Source: Dokdonella fugitiva
GTDB lineage: Bacteria; Pseudomonadota; Gammaproteobacteria; Xanthomonadales; Rhodanobacteraceae
Direction of reading: 5' to 3'
Assembly: GCF_004342425.1 (NCBI RefSeq)
Contig: NZ_SLWQ01000002.1
Coordinates: 186,001 to 250,000 of the forward strand
Length of the DNA stretch: 64,000 nt
The notes below the pieces were generated by a model, which saw only the letters and a program-made list of their open reading frames with translations, was not told where the DNA came from and did not search any database. Positions 49,315 through 58,601 of this stretch are shown here, piece by piece. Made by a program: the position numbers and the translations under genes. Within the stretch, counting starts at the first letter, position 1, and every line of letters starts with the position of its first letter.

Positions 49315-52300
49315 GCGGCGCGTCCACGTCGTGGCGGCGCGAACAGCACCGCGTGCGCGGGATCGAGCACGTCGGCGACCGCGGTGACGGTCGCCACGAA
49401 GACCGCATGCTCGCGTGTTTCCTCCTCGAACAGGTCGAGGTCGCGCGCGAGCAGGCGTGCATGGCCCGGTGCGTAGTCGCGTTCGCCCTGGCGCACGTTC
49501 TCGGTTCCGAGCCAGCACTCGCGTGCGACCTCGAGGCGCTTGTCCGGCAAGCTGGTCGCGTAAGCCCAGGCGGTGCGCGGGAAGAACAGCAGCGGCTGTC
49601 GTTCGCTGCTGCGCCACAGCCCGATGAGGCGGCGCAAGCCGGCGCGCAGGCGGGCCGGATCCTGGCCGAGCATCGACGCAAGCCAGTCCGGCGGCGTCGC
49701 GCGGCGATCATCCTTGTCGTAATCGAGGAACATGGCCGTGGCCTGCTCGTCGCAGGCGAGGCGGAACGCGGCCCAGTCGATATGGAACGCGAGCCACTCG
49801 CGCAGGCCGGATTCGCCGGACGGCTTCACGTCGAACAAGGCGAGGCGGCCATCCGGGCGGCGGAACAGGCGATCGATGCGACCGGCGAGGCGGATGCCGT
49901 CGCCGAGGTCGAGATCGACCGCGAGTGGATCGGTGCGCACAGCCCCCGCGAGCCAGTCACGCGCGGTGCCGAGCATCGCGTTCACCGCCTCGCGCACCGC
50001 GGCATACGTCGCGGCGCCGATCGCGCCGACCGGCAACTGGCCCGAGCCGGCGAGCCAACGCGGCGGCGCGTCGGGCAATGCGGCGTCGCCGGCGGCAAGT
50101 GCGTCGAACAAAAGGCGTCGGTCGAATCGCTCGAGCGGAGCGACGCGCGATTCGAGCGGCTCGCGATCGGGCCATGCTTCCTGGTCGAGCACGTCGAGGC
50201 CGATTCCCGCCGCGTCGAGTGCGCCACGCGCGGGATCGCGCCAGAAACGCCGCAATGCCTGCAGCGAGACCTCGGCGTTGCTGATCGCCGCGCCCGCCGG
50301 CGGCGCCGGCTCGATGAACGGCGAGCGCGCGAGCGTCGCTTCGTCGCGCGCGGGCACGAGCCACGTCCGGTCGTACGAAAAGAGGCGCTCGTCGTGCGCA
50401 GGCGCCCCGCGCGCATCGCGTTCGTAGTAGCGCGCATCGAACGGCTGCAACGGATGCGCAACGTGCCACGGGCGGGCGACCTCCGAGGAAACCGGGATGG
50501 CGTGCTGCTCGTCGAGGAACTGCAGCAGCTCCGCCAGCGGCGTGGCCGGGTTGCGCCGTTTGCCGTCGTGCACGCCGATGCCGACGTAGCTGACGTGCAG
50601 GCGCTCGCGCGCGGCCATGAGCGCCTCGAGGAAAAGATGGCGATCCTCGTTGCGCGTGTCGCGATCGCCGCGACGCGGCCGGGTCGCCATGGGGTTGAGG
50701 CCTGCATCGCTGCCACTGCGCGGGAATTCCCCCTCGTTCATGCCGAGCAGGCAGACGACCTTGAACGGGATGGATCGCTGCGGCACGAGGCCGCAGAACG
50801 TCACGCCACCTAGCAGGAAGGCCTGCCGCTCGGGCAGTTCGGCGAGCATGCCGAGCAAGGCTTCGCGCACGACCGGCCAAGGCTGCGGCGTGGCCACACC
50901 GGCGTCGCGCGCCTGTCGCGCGAGGTCGGCGATGCGTCGCCGCAGTGCCTCGCCCGCGGCGCGCTCCGCGTCGTCGCGCGGATCGACGAGGAACAATGCA
51001 TCGACGCGCTCGGCGAGCCATGCCGACCAGTCCGCGAGCGGCCTCACCTGGGTGAAGCCCGTGCGCAGCCGGCGCAACTCCGCCAGCAAGCGGTCGAGCT
51101 GGCCGATGGAGCTGGTCGCGCCGCCGGAAACGCCGTCGAGCGGCAGCACGCCGTCGACGAGTACGTCATCGCCCTCGTTGCCGACGACGAGGCCGGCGTA
51201 CAGGCGGTCGAAGCCGAACTGCCACGAGTTCATGGCAACCGCGGCACCGCCCACCTGCGCCTTCATGTCCGCATCCAGCCCCCAGGCGACGCGCGCGCGG
51301 CGCAGCCATTGCTCGAGCACCTCCCTGCCCGCCTCGTCGAAGCCGTGGCGGCGCGCGATCGCCGGCACGTCGAGCAGGCCGAGTACGTCACTGGCCGCGA
51401 ACCGCCCCTCTGCAAGGTCGAGCAAGCGCGTGAATGCGCCGATCAATGGGTGGGAACCGGCGAGGCCGATGTCGGCGATGTGCCAGGGCACGTGCAGCGG
51501 ATCGTGCACCTGGCGCGCCGGCTCGCCGAACACCGCAGGCAGGTACGGCGCATAGGCGGCCATGTCCGGGGCCATCACGACGATGTCGCGGTGACGCAGC
51601 CGCGGGTCGTCGGCGAGCGCGCGCAGCAGCGCGTCCTTGAGCACTTCGAGTTCGCGCAGGCGCGTATGGCACGCATGCACGCGCAGGCTCGCGTCCGCGC
51701 GGAGGGGCCGCAGCCTCGCCTCGAGCAGCGCGTCGCGGGCAGACGCATCGTCCTCTTCCGCCGCGGCGGGCAGCGATTCGCGGAACGCGGCTCCGACCTC
51801 GTCCGGCTGCATGCAGCGGATGCTCGCCTGCAGCCGATCGAGCAGTGCGGCGTCGGGTCGCACGACCTCTTCCTCGTCGAGGCGATCGCGCTCCTCGATC
51901 GCGTCGAGGTCGTCGAGCACGAGGCAGAAGTCCTGCGCGACGTGGCCGAGCGCGACGAGCAGCGGATGCCCCACTTCGAAATAGAGTTCCTGTGGATCCG
52001 TCTCGAGGCGCAGGAGTTCGCGTCGGTCGCGCAGGTAGCTCCAGTGCTCGCGGCAGGGGTCCGGAAAGTACAGGTGCACCGCGCTGCGTGCGGCGATCGC
52101 GCGCAGCGCGGCGAGCACGTCGGGCGCGAGGTGGCTCACGCCGAAGACGTGCAGTGGCGGCCGCCCGCGCGTGTCGCGCGCCAGGTCGGCCAGCAGGCGC
52201 TCCATGCGATCGACGCGATGCGGGCCCGGCGCGCGCCTGCGGACTTCGCGCCACAGCGCGGCCTGCCAGTCGGCCGCGGCGCGGGGATCGCGTTCCCATT

Positions 52301-52754
52301 CGCGGATCCAGTCGGCGCGGTAGATCAGGTACTGCGTGTACATGCCGGCAAGATGGTCGGCGAAACGGAAACGGCGCCGCGGGTCGGTATCCGCGCCGGC
52401 GATCGCAGCCGGCGGCTCCTTCTCCAAGGCATCCAGGATGAGCCAGCGCAGCGCATCCCCGCGCCAGACCTCGTCCCCCGGCGGGGCATCGCGCTCGAAC
52501 TCGCGCGCGCAGGCGAGCAGCCACTGCCATGGCAGGACCATTTCGACGTTCGCCGCGATCGGATGCCCGCCGCGCGGGGGCGGCCGCCGCGCGAGGAACC
52601 CGAGCAGCCAGCGTTGCATGCCCGGATGGGCCACGACGATGCGTTGCGGCTGCAAGGGATTGGCCGGCAGCTCCGCCTCGAGATGCGCGGCGAGCGTCTG
52701 TGCCAGCCGCTCGACGCGGCTGCCGCGGTGGACGATCAGTCCGTGCTCGCTCAA
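49311..52754 (-). CDS. recC: Exodeoxyribonuclease V gamma subunit
   Basis: A 1147-residue subunit that carries a defunct helicase fold and recognises Chi in the RecBCD complex. The N-terminus GLIVHRGSRVERLAQTLAAHL, with LPWQWLLACAREFERD and VFGVSHLAPDVLAALRAI, is typical. The C-terminus has a degenerate nuclease-like domain ending near LFDVKPSGESGLREWLAFH. Length is close to E. coli RecC. It is the first gene of the operon; the tRNA genes lie upstream on the same strand, separated by a strong terminator. The Chi sequence recognised in this group cannot be read from the gene. Confidence 0.95.
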   Translation of the reverse strand: MSEHGLIVHRGSRVERLAQTLAAHLEAELPANPLQPQRIVVAHPGMQRWLLGFLARRPPPRGGHPIAANVEMVLPWQWLLACAREFERDAPPGDEVWRGDALRWLILDALEKEPPAAIAGADTDPRRRFRFADHLAGMYTQYLIYRADWIREWERDPRAAADWQAALWREVRRRAPGPHRVDRMERLLADLARDTRGRPPLHVFGVSHLAPDVLAALRAIAARSAVHLYFPDPCREHWSYLRDRRELLRLETDPQELYFEVGHPLLVALGHVAQDFCLVLDDLDAIEERDRLDEEEVVRPDAALLDRLQASIRCMQPDEVGAAFRESLPAAAEEDDASARDALLEARLRPLRADASLRVHACHTRLRELEVLKDALLRALADDPRLRHRDIVVMAPDMAAYAPYLPAVFGEPARQVHDPLHVPWHIADIGLAGSHPLIGAFTRLLDLAEGRFAASDVLGLLDVPAIARRHGFDEAGREVLEQWLRRARVAWGLDADMKAQVGGAAVAMNSWQFGFDRLYAGLVVGNEGDDVLVDGVLPLDGVSGGATSSIGQLDRLLAELRRLRTGFTQVRPLADWSAWLAERVDALFLVDPRDDAERAAGEALRRRIADLARQARDAGVATPQPWPVVREALLGMLAELPERQAFLLGGVTFCGLVPQRSIPFKVVCLLGMNEGEFPRSGSDAGLNPMATRPRRGDRDTRNEDRHLFLEALMAARERLHVSYVGIGVHDGKRRNPATPLAELLQFLDEQHAIPVSSEVARPWHVAHPLQPFDARYYERDARGAPAHDERLFSYDRTWLVPARDEATLARSPFIEPAPPAGAAISNAEVSLQALRRFWRDPARGALDAAGIGLDVLDQEAWPDREPLESRVAPLERFDRRLLFDALAAGDAALPDAPPRWLAGSGQLPVGAIGAATYAAVREAVNAMLGTARDWLAGAVRTDPLAVDLDLGDGIRLAGRIDRLFRRPDGRLALFDVKPSGESGLREWLAFHIDWAAFRLACDEQATAMFLDYDKDDRRATPPDWLASMLGQDPARLRAGLRRLIGLWRSSERQPLLFFPRTAWAYATSLPDKRLEVARECWLGTENVRQGERDYAPGHARLLARDLDLFEEETREHAVFVATVTAVADVLDPAHAVLFAPPRRGRAA

Positions 52755-52841
52755 CGCCTTCCTCCGCCGGGCCGGTTCGGTCCGGAAGGATTCCTTGTAG
52801 CGGCGTCACGTCTCGCGACGCAAGACGCCAGCGCAGGAACG

Positions 52842-52865
52842 AAAAAACCGCCCGGGGGCGGCTTT
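52842..52865 (-). terminator. Intrinsic terminator after the tRNA pair
   Basis: On the minus strand the stem AAGCCGCC/GGCGGTT is followed by TTTTTT. It ends the tRNA-Thr/tRNA-Val transcript before recC. Confidence 0.8.
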
Positions 52866-52898
52866 CGTCGCGCAACGGCCCGGAGGCCGCCGCAGGAT

Positions 52899-52973
52899 TG
52901 GTGGGCGGTGCAGGGATCGAACCTGCGACCCTTGCCGTGTGAAGGCAATGCTCTACCGCTGAGCTAACCGCCC
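52899..52973 (-). tRNA. tRNA-Val (anticodon CAC)
   Basis: The minus strand folds into a full cloverleaf: 7-bp acceptor GGGCGGT/ACCGCCC, D arm GCTC-GAGC, anticodon stem TTGCC/GGCAA with loop TTCACAC, T arm GCAGG-TTCGATC-CCTGC, and an encoded CCA. Anticodon CAC reads GUG, a frequent codon in this GC-rich genome. Confidence 0.96.
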
Positions 52974-53030
52974 CGGTGCCGCGGGTCGACGCGAACGCGG
53001 GGAATGGACCCTGCGTTCGAATGCGACGAT

Positions 53031-53106
53031 TGGTGCCGGAGAAGGGATTCGAACCCCCGACCTACGCATTACGAATGCGCCGCTCTACCAACTGAGCTAC
53101 TCCGGC
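53031..53106 (-). tRNA. tRNA-Thr (anticodon CGT)
   Basis: Cloverleaf on the minus strand with acceptor GCCGGAG/CTCCGGC, D arm GCTC-GAGC, anticodon loop TTCGTAA, T arm with GGTTCGAATCC, and an encoded CCA. It reads ACG. It lies 57 bases upstream of tRNA-Val and is probably co-transcribed. Confidence 0.96.
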
Positions 53107-53181
53107 GAGGGGCGCGGAGTATAGACATTCGGCGGCAAGGCGACAACCTCTCGCCCGGCGGCCGCAGGCCGGCCCGCGGCT

Positions 53182-53592
53182 TCACCAGCACTTGCCGTTC
53201 GATTCGTCGCCCGTCTTGTCCTTGAAGCCCGTATTGTTGATCGTGAGCTTCTTGCACTTGTCGGGCACTTGCATGCCTTGCGGATCCAGGGTCAGCACGA
53301 AGGTCTGGTCGCCGTTGCCGGTCTGCACGGACGCCTTGTAATAGCCCTTCTCGGACACGTCCTGCATGTTGAGGCCGGTGGCGCCCGTGATGTCGTTGGT
53401 ATAGCGATTCCTGTTCGTGAAGAAACGCTCCTCCGCCGCTGCGATCCGCATCGCCAGTTCCTTGCCGTCGGCGCGATGCGCGCGCAGGACGTAATTGCGG
53501 TAACTCGGGTACGAAATCATCGCGAGGATCGCGACGATCGCGACCACGACGACGAGTTCGATCAATGTGAATCCCCTGACCTTCCGGTTCAT
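53182..53592 (-). CDS. pilE: Type IV minor pilin PilE
   Basis: A 136-residue pilin-like protein. The class III leader MNRKVRG is cut before FTLIELVVVVAIVAILAMI, with Glu at mature position 5. A short globular domain follows, with a C-terminal Cys pair (DKCKKL and GKCW) that would form the D-region disulfide. It is last in the fimT-pilV-pilW-pilX-pilY1-pilE cluster, where its Pseudomonas counterpart helps prime pilus assembly. A role as a major pilin is unlikely given its small size and position. Confidence 0.93.
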   Translation of the reverse strand: MNRKVRGFTLIELVVVVAIVAILAMISYPSYRNYVLRAHRADGKELAMRIAAAEERFFTNRNRYTNDITGATGLNMQDVSEKGYYKASVQTGNGDQTFVLTLDPQGMQVPDKCKKLTINNTGFKDKTGDESNGKCW

Positions 53593-53642
53593 GTGCGTCC
53601 CCACGCTTGAGGGCCGCCCGCGACAGCGGGCGGCCGGCCATG

Positions 53643-56600
53643 TCATTGCAGATCGAGCAGTTCCTTCCATGCGCCGCGGTGCCACGGCGCAGGCGTGTAC
53701 GCCGCATTGATCGCATCGTTGATCGTCCCGCTGATCGACGGGGGCAGCCCGGGGATCATGATTTCCCCGCCACCTTCGCGCACCACCGGGTCCGGGATCG
53801 GCGTCGAGTTGCGCAGCACGGCACCGACGTTTCCGGTTCCGGTCGCGGAGAGCGCGCCGCCCGTCGCAGCATCGAGGAACATCACGCCGAATCGACGGCC
53901 CGGGTCGCACGGATCATCGCCAAGCGGGATCATGGAATACAGGGCCGTCACGTTCGGACTGTAATCGGGAATGGCACGGCGGTCCGCACGCTCGCCGGGC
54001 TCCGCCGCGACGTTCAAGCGGATGCGCCAGCCGTTCGCCGGAACCGCGACCCGGATCGGCTTGCCCGTCGCCGTGTCGAGCTTGCGCAGGATCATGTTCG
54101 GCGTCCCGCTCGGCAGCGTGCCCGTCGGGGCCGTGTAGCCCGTTACCGAGCGCAGGGCGATGCCATTGGCGTCCAGCGCAGCCTGGGTGATCGACTGGGT
54201 CACGAGCTGGTTCACGCGGATCGGATACGAGGAAGAGCCCTCGTAGTCGCGGATACCGTAGAACGCCTGCTGCGGAATCGCGCTCGTGCGGTCGTCGCGA
54301 CCGAGATACTTGCCGGTACCGACCAGGATGATGGGCCGGCGCGTGACGGGATCGCGCATGGCCGTGGGATTGAACACGATCGGCTGGTCGCCCGCGGTGG
54401 TCGCGCCGCCGTCACCGTAGGTGGTGAACATGAGGTCGACTTTCCACTGGGCAGCATCCGGGCTGCTGATGTCGAAGCGCCAGAGGTTGCCGGCGAGGTC
54501 ACCCGCGTACACGTAGTCGTCCACCTGATCGGATCCCACGTCGTACACGACGGGTGTGGACAGGCCGAATGTCTTGAAACCCGCCGGGCGCGTCTGCGGC
54601 GCGAGATCGGTGCGGATCTCGCGGATCAGCTTGCCGGTGACGAGATCGATGACCAGCAGCGACGTGTGCTTCGCCGCTGGCTCGCTCGCGTCATTGGGAA
54701 TCGCCGCGTCGCCGACGAGCGACGGGAAATACCCGCTCGACACGAGCACGACCCACTTGTTGTCCTTGTGGATGCGCGCGACGTTGGTCGAGTCATAGGT
54801 GTAGCCGAGCGAGGGACAGGTGGTCGCTCCTTCCGCGCACACCGGGTCGACCGCCGGGACGCTCGCGGGCGTGCGCGTCGGGCCGCTGTTGAATTCCCAC
54901 TTCACGATACTCGTCGCGAGCGACGCCTCGGTGGCGCTGCCCCCCGGGACGTCGGTGATGTCGAGCGCGAACACGCCGCGACCACCGAGGCGCAACGACC
55001 CGATCAGATAGGTACGCCACGTGCCGTTCACGAACACGTCCTGCTCGAGCGGCGGCGAGTCGACACCCGGCAGGAGCCCTGCCGTATCGGCGGTCGAGCG
55101 CGCCAGGCGGCGGTTCTCGATCAGCGTGCTCGGCACGTAGGCCCAGCTTTCCTCGCCCGTGGTGGCGTCGAAGGCGTGCAACATCCCGTCGTTGGAGCCG
55201 ACGTACACCATCGGCGTGCGCGCGCGCTTGTTGAACTGGTAGGCCGCGTAGCCGTCATCCGGGTCGGCCGCGAACGCGATCTGCTCGGGCGAACCGACGG
55301 GGTAGATGTCGTAGAACCCGCCACGCGGCGAGGAGACGTACAACGGCTTGGAATTGATGACGGAACCGAACACCGAGCTGCGCGTGCGGAAATGCGGCGA
55401 GGCCGTCGCTTCGTTCATGCGCAGGCCGCGCACGTAGTCGACGCGCTGGCTGCCGAAGCCATCGCAAGCGATCAGGTTGGCGGAGCTGCACAGGGTGGCC
55501 TCGGCAGGTTTCTGGTTGAGGCCGTCGACGAGCGTGGTACCGAGCGTCGCCGTGTTCCAGCGGAACGGAATGCCGAGGCCGTTGCCGGAGCTGTCGCGGG
55601 TCGCGGTGAAGATGCGACGCGTATCCGGCGCGCGGGCCGTGCCCGGATAACCCGGAGGAGAAACCCACGGGCCACCGGCAGGCTGCGTGCAACGCCGCGC
55701 TGCGGTATCGAACGTGCCGCCGGTAAGCTTGCAGCCCGCGTCCCACACCGCATTCGCACCCGGCTGTGCGGTCGCAGGATCGATGAGCTCGCGGACCAGG
55801 GATCCCGACCAGTCGGTGCTGTCGTAACCTGCGTTGTAGCCTGTCGTGCCGACGGCGAGCAGCGGCAGCGAGACGGACAGCGGCGTGGACGACGCACCGC
55901 GCGCCAGCACGCTGTTGATGACCTGCTCGAGGTGGTTGACGAGTTCGCCGGGGTTGCTCGCGCTGAAGTACGAGCCACGCGAATTGATCGCCGCGTGCCA
56001 GGTATCGTCGATCGCGGGCGGCGCGTTGTTCGACGGTCGCGGCCATCCCGTGACGCCGGCGGAGTTGGCCTGTCCCTTGCGCAGCTTGCAAAGGTCATTC
56101 TGCGCGTCGGCGCAATCGACGTCGTCGGAGAAATTCAACTTGCCGGCGATGCCCAGCGTGACCATGAACTGCACGACATGCTGCCACGTCGCCGGGTCGT
56201 TGGCCGGGTTGTAGAACACTTCCTTGTTGGACAACGGATTGGCGCCCGGATCGACCAGCGGTCCGGTGACGCCGGTCGTCTTGTCGGGAACGAACGGCTT
56301 GACCTTGTTGTCCAGGTCGGTGCGCAAGTCCTGCGCCCAGTAGTTGAAGGCGATGTTCGCGAGCGACGACTTGTAGATGCTGCCGTCGACATCCCAGAAC
56401 ACGCGCGACTGCGCGGAACTCGCGTCGTAGGCGGAGCCATCCCCCAGGGTGCCACTGGTTTCGGAATCCAGGAACGGGGTCGGCAGCGTCGGATCATTTT
56501 CGTTCCAGTAGCCGTCGGTGACGAGCATGTGGAAATTCTGGCGGCATGCCAGTTCGCGCCCGGGCGTACCTGCGCTCGCATCGGCGAGCTGCCAGTACGG

Positions 56601-57887
56601 ATCCTTCAAGTCCTGCGTGTTGCTCCGCTTGAAGAAATCTCCCGCACGTATCGTCGATGCGCGGTCGGGCGTGGTGCCGTTGGCGCCGGTCTGGAACACC
56701 CAGTTGAAGAACGCGCTGCGATAGCAGTCGGGTTGCCCACCCGCGCCGAACGACGTCGCAGGATCGATCGTCGAGCAGGCCACGCCGGCCTTGTCGAGCA
56801 GCTTGGTGATGATCGCAGCCGCCGGCAACTTGAACGTGCCGTCGTTGATGTTCTGCCAGGCGATGCGCACGTTGCTGTTGAACTTGGCGAACGTGCGCGA
56901 CAGCGCCGTGCGCGTCATGAGGTTGCGCGTGCGGTAGTAGGCGTACCAGTTCGCGAAGTTCTGCCACTGGTTGATCGTGACACCCTCGATGGTCGCCGAG
57001 GTGTTGGGAATCGCGACGGCCTCCCAGTTGCCCGTGGTATAGAGTACGCCACGTCCCGCCGTGGTCGGATTGCCGAACGAATCGACCGCGATCGAAACGG
57101 AATCCTTCAAACGGTAGTAGTACGGACCGCCCGCATTGACGTCCTCGCCCCCGACGAACGAAGTCGGGTAGCTTCCGAAGCCGCAGGTCCACCGGTTGTC
57201 GGTCGTGGTCGTCTCTGTCCAGGTGCAGCGGCGGCTCGAACCCGAACCGCTGCAGCTGCAGTTGGAAATCACCGTGCCACCGCCACTCGACGGGCAACTC
57301 GCATTGCGCCCGCTCGACGAGCCCGTGGTGACGGAGGTTCCAAAGATGCCGCGCAGGTTCGTGACCCTCGTATCCGAGCCGTTCGAGGTGCTGTCGGGGT
57401 TGTTGTGGTAGCCGGGCGACGCGGGCGTCGAGTGATTACGGGGCCGGTTGACTGCGACACCGTCGACCCAGACGGCTTGCAATGTGGCATCCGCATCCGG
57501 GAACGAGGTGCCGTCAGCCCTGACCGGCGGCACGTACAGCACGTTGGGGTTGTAGTACACGCCGTTCATCGCATGGCTGCGGATGTCGCCGGGCGTGGTG
57601 ACGCGCGGGTCGATCGTGCCGGCGCAGCCCCAGGGGGACGCCCACCCGCTGTTGTCGAACGGACGACCATCGCCCATGTAGTGGCTCGCCATCGAGCCCG
57701 AATCGTCGAACGTCACGACGATGTTCGGGTCGACGGTGGCGGTCAGCTCGGGCGGCGTGATCAACAGGTCGGTGGTGCCCGGGGCGATCACCGGTTGCGC
57801 CATCGCCGGCTGCGACGAGGCGGCGAGCACGCATGCGCCGCCGAACGCGGTGACGGCGAGGAGAAGGAATTTTCGAGCCGTGTACAT
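53643..57887 (-). CDS. pilY1: Type IV pilus tip/assembly protein PilY1
   Basis: A 1414-residue secreted protein. A signal peptide (about 1-30, ending QPAMA) precedes an N-terminal region with a von Willebrand A-type metal site, FDDSGSM (Asp61, Ser63, Ser65). The PilC-type beta-propeller occupies roughly 850-1300. Its calcium-loop region probably includes DVGSDQVDDYVYAGDLAGNL, which matches the place of the Ca site in Pseudomonas PilY1. The protein sits at the pilus tip, supports pilus extension and acts as adhesin or mechanosensor. The ATG at 57887 follows AGGA. A GTG at 57914 overlapping the pilX stop is a second possible start. Confidence 0.95.
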   Translation of the reverse strand: MYTARKFLLLAVTAFGGACVLAASSQPAMAQPVIAPGTTDLLITPPELTATVDPNIVVTFDDSGSMASHYMGDGRPFDNSGWASPWGCAGTIDPRVTTPGDIRSHAMNGVYYNPNVLYVPPVRADGTSFPDADATLQAVWVDGVAVNRPRNHSTPASPGYHNNPDSTSNGSDTRVTNLRGIFGTSVTTGSSSGRNASCPSSGGGTVISNCSCSGSGSSRRCTWTETTTTDNRWTCGFGSYPTSFVGGEDVNAGGPYYYRLKDSVSIAVDSFGNPTTAGRGVLYTTGNWEAVAIPNTSATIEGVTINQWQNFANWYAYYRTRNLMTRTALSRTFAKFNSNVRIAWQNINDGTFKLPAAAIITKLLDKAGVACSTIDPATSFGAGGQPDCYRSAFFNWVFQTGANGTTPDRASTIRAGDFFKRSNTQDLKDPYWQLADASAGTPGRELACRQNFHMLVTDGYWNENDPTLPTPFLDSETSGTLGDGSAYDASSAQSRVFWDVDGSIYKSSLANIAFNYWAQDLRTDLDNKVKPFVPDKTTGVTGPLVDPGANPLSNKEVFYNPANDPATWQHVVQFMVTLGIAGKLNFSDDVDCADAQNDLCKLRKGQANSAGVTGWPRPSNNAPPAIDDTWHAAINSRGSYFSASNPGELVNHLEQVINSVLARGASSTPLSVSLPLLAVGTTGYNAGYDSTDWSGSLVRELIDPATAQPGANAVWDAGCKLTGGTFDTAARRCTQPAGGPWVSPPGYPGTARAPDTRRIFTATRDSSGNGLGIPFRWNTATLGTTLVDGLNQKPAEATLCSSANLIACDGFGSQRVDYVRGLRMNEATASPHFRTRSSVFGSVINSKPLYVSSPRGGFYDIYPVGSPEQIAFAADPDDGYAAYQFNKRARTPMVYVGSNDGMLHAFDATTGEESWAYVPSTLIENRRLARSTADTAGLLPGVDSPPLEQDVFVNGTWRTYLIGSLRLGGRGVFALDITDVPGGSATEASLATSIVKWEFNSGPTRTPASVPAVDPVCAEGATTCPSLGYTYDSTNVARIHKDNKWVVLVSSGYFPSLVGDAAIPNDASEPAAKHTSLLVIDLVTGKLIREIRTDLAPQTRPAGFKTFGLSTPVVYDVGSDQVDDYVYAGDLAGNLWRFDISSPDAAQWKVDLMFTTYGDGGATTAGDQPIVFNPTAMRDPVTRRPIILVGTGKYLGRDDRTSAIPQQAFYGIRDYEGSSSYPIRVNQLVTQSITQAALDANGIALRSVTGYTAPTGTLPSGTPNMILRKLDTATGKPIRVAVPANGWRIRLNVAAEPGERADRRAIPDYSPNVTALYSMIPLGDDPCDPGRRFGVMFLDAATGGALSATGTGNVGAVLRNSTPIPDPVVREGGGEIMIPGLPPSISGTINDAINAAYTPAPWHRGAWKELLDLQ

Positions 57888-57910
57888 GATCTCGGTCCTC
57901 TGTCTCTGGC

Positions 57911-58591
57911 TCACGGGGTAGCACCGGGATTGGCACCCGCGTTACCGATCGCGAGCGCCGAATACGTGCTTTCGGTGACGCGCACCACCGCTCCGCTGCC
58001 GCCCTGGCTGCGTCCGGTGATGCGGTAGAGCAACCTGCCACGCTGGTATTCCGAATCCCTCGATTCCGTCTGCTGCCCGAGGCCCGGCGCCGTATCCGTA
58101 CCGAGATCCTCGATCATGAGGAGCGGTTGCGCGTGCAGTGAAGCCGTTTCCGCGTCGCCGCTGAAGCCGGTCAGCGTGTGCGGGTAGGTCGGCGTTCCCC
58201 CGGGTGCGGCCACCCACCCGGGCTTGGTGCGGAACGCCTGTACCACGGGCGACAACTGGGATCCTGTCTGCGATGCGCTCGACAACACCGACTGCGCGAC
58301 CGGGTAGGCGCAGACACCGCTGGACGGCGTGGGCGCGCACTTGGGCAGCGGGTTGCTGCCCATGTAATCGGCGGTCGTGAACAGCGCCTCGCCGCCACGC
58401 AGCGCACTCTCCGATCCCATCAGCCCGAGCTGTCGGTTGCGCATGCCGCCGGTCATCTTTTCCTGCAGGATCGATGTACCCGTCGCCGTCAAAGCGAGCA
58501 AGGTGATCAGGATCAGGAACACGAGCGCCACGAACAGGACGGCGCCGCGCTGATGCCGGCAGGTCGTCGTAATCGGAATGCGGTGGGTCAT
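57911..58591 (-). CDS. pilX: Type IV pilus minor pilin PilX
   Basis: A 226-residue pilin-like protein. The leader ends CRHQRG and is followed by AVLFVALVFLILITLLALT, so cleavage is before Ala17. Mature position 5 is Val, not Glu, which fits the tip-type pseudopilins (like GspK) that lack Glu5. The globular part contains Cys residues (PKCAPTPSSGVCAYP). In the cluster it works with PilV, PilW and PilE to prime pilus assembly and to display PilY1. The ATG at 58591 gives the expected leader; it overlaps the pilW end closely. Confidence 0.9.
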   Translation of the reverse strand: MTHRIPITTTCRHQRGAVLFVALVFLILITLLALTATGTSILQEKMTGGMRNRQLGLMGSESALRGGEALFTTADYMGSNPLPKCAPTPSSGVCAYPVAQSVLSSASQTGSQLSPVVQAFRTKPGWVAAPGGTPTYPHTLTGFSGDAETASLHAQPLLMIEDLGTDTAPGLGQQTESRDSEYQRGRLLYRITGRSQGGSGAVVRVTESTYSALAIGNAGANPGATP

Positions 58592-58601
58592 GGCGGCGGA
58601 C

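Noticed and set aside
52899..53106. The tRNA pair as an integration site for a mobile element.
   Set aside because: No integrase, direct repeat of a tRNA end or atypical gene block lies beside it; both flanks are core genes.
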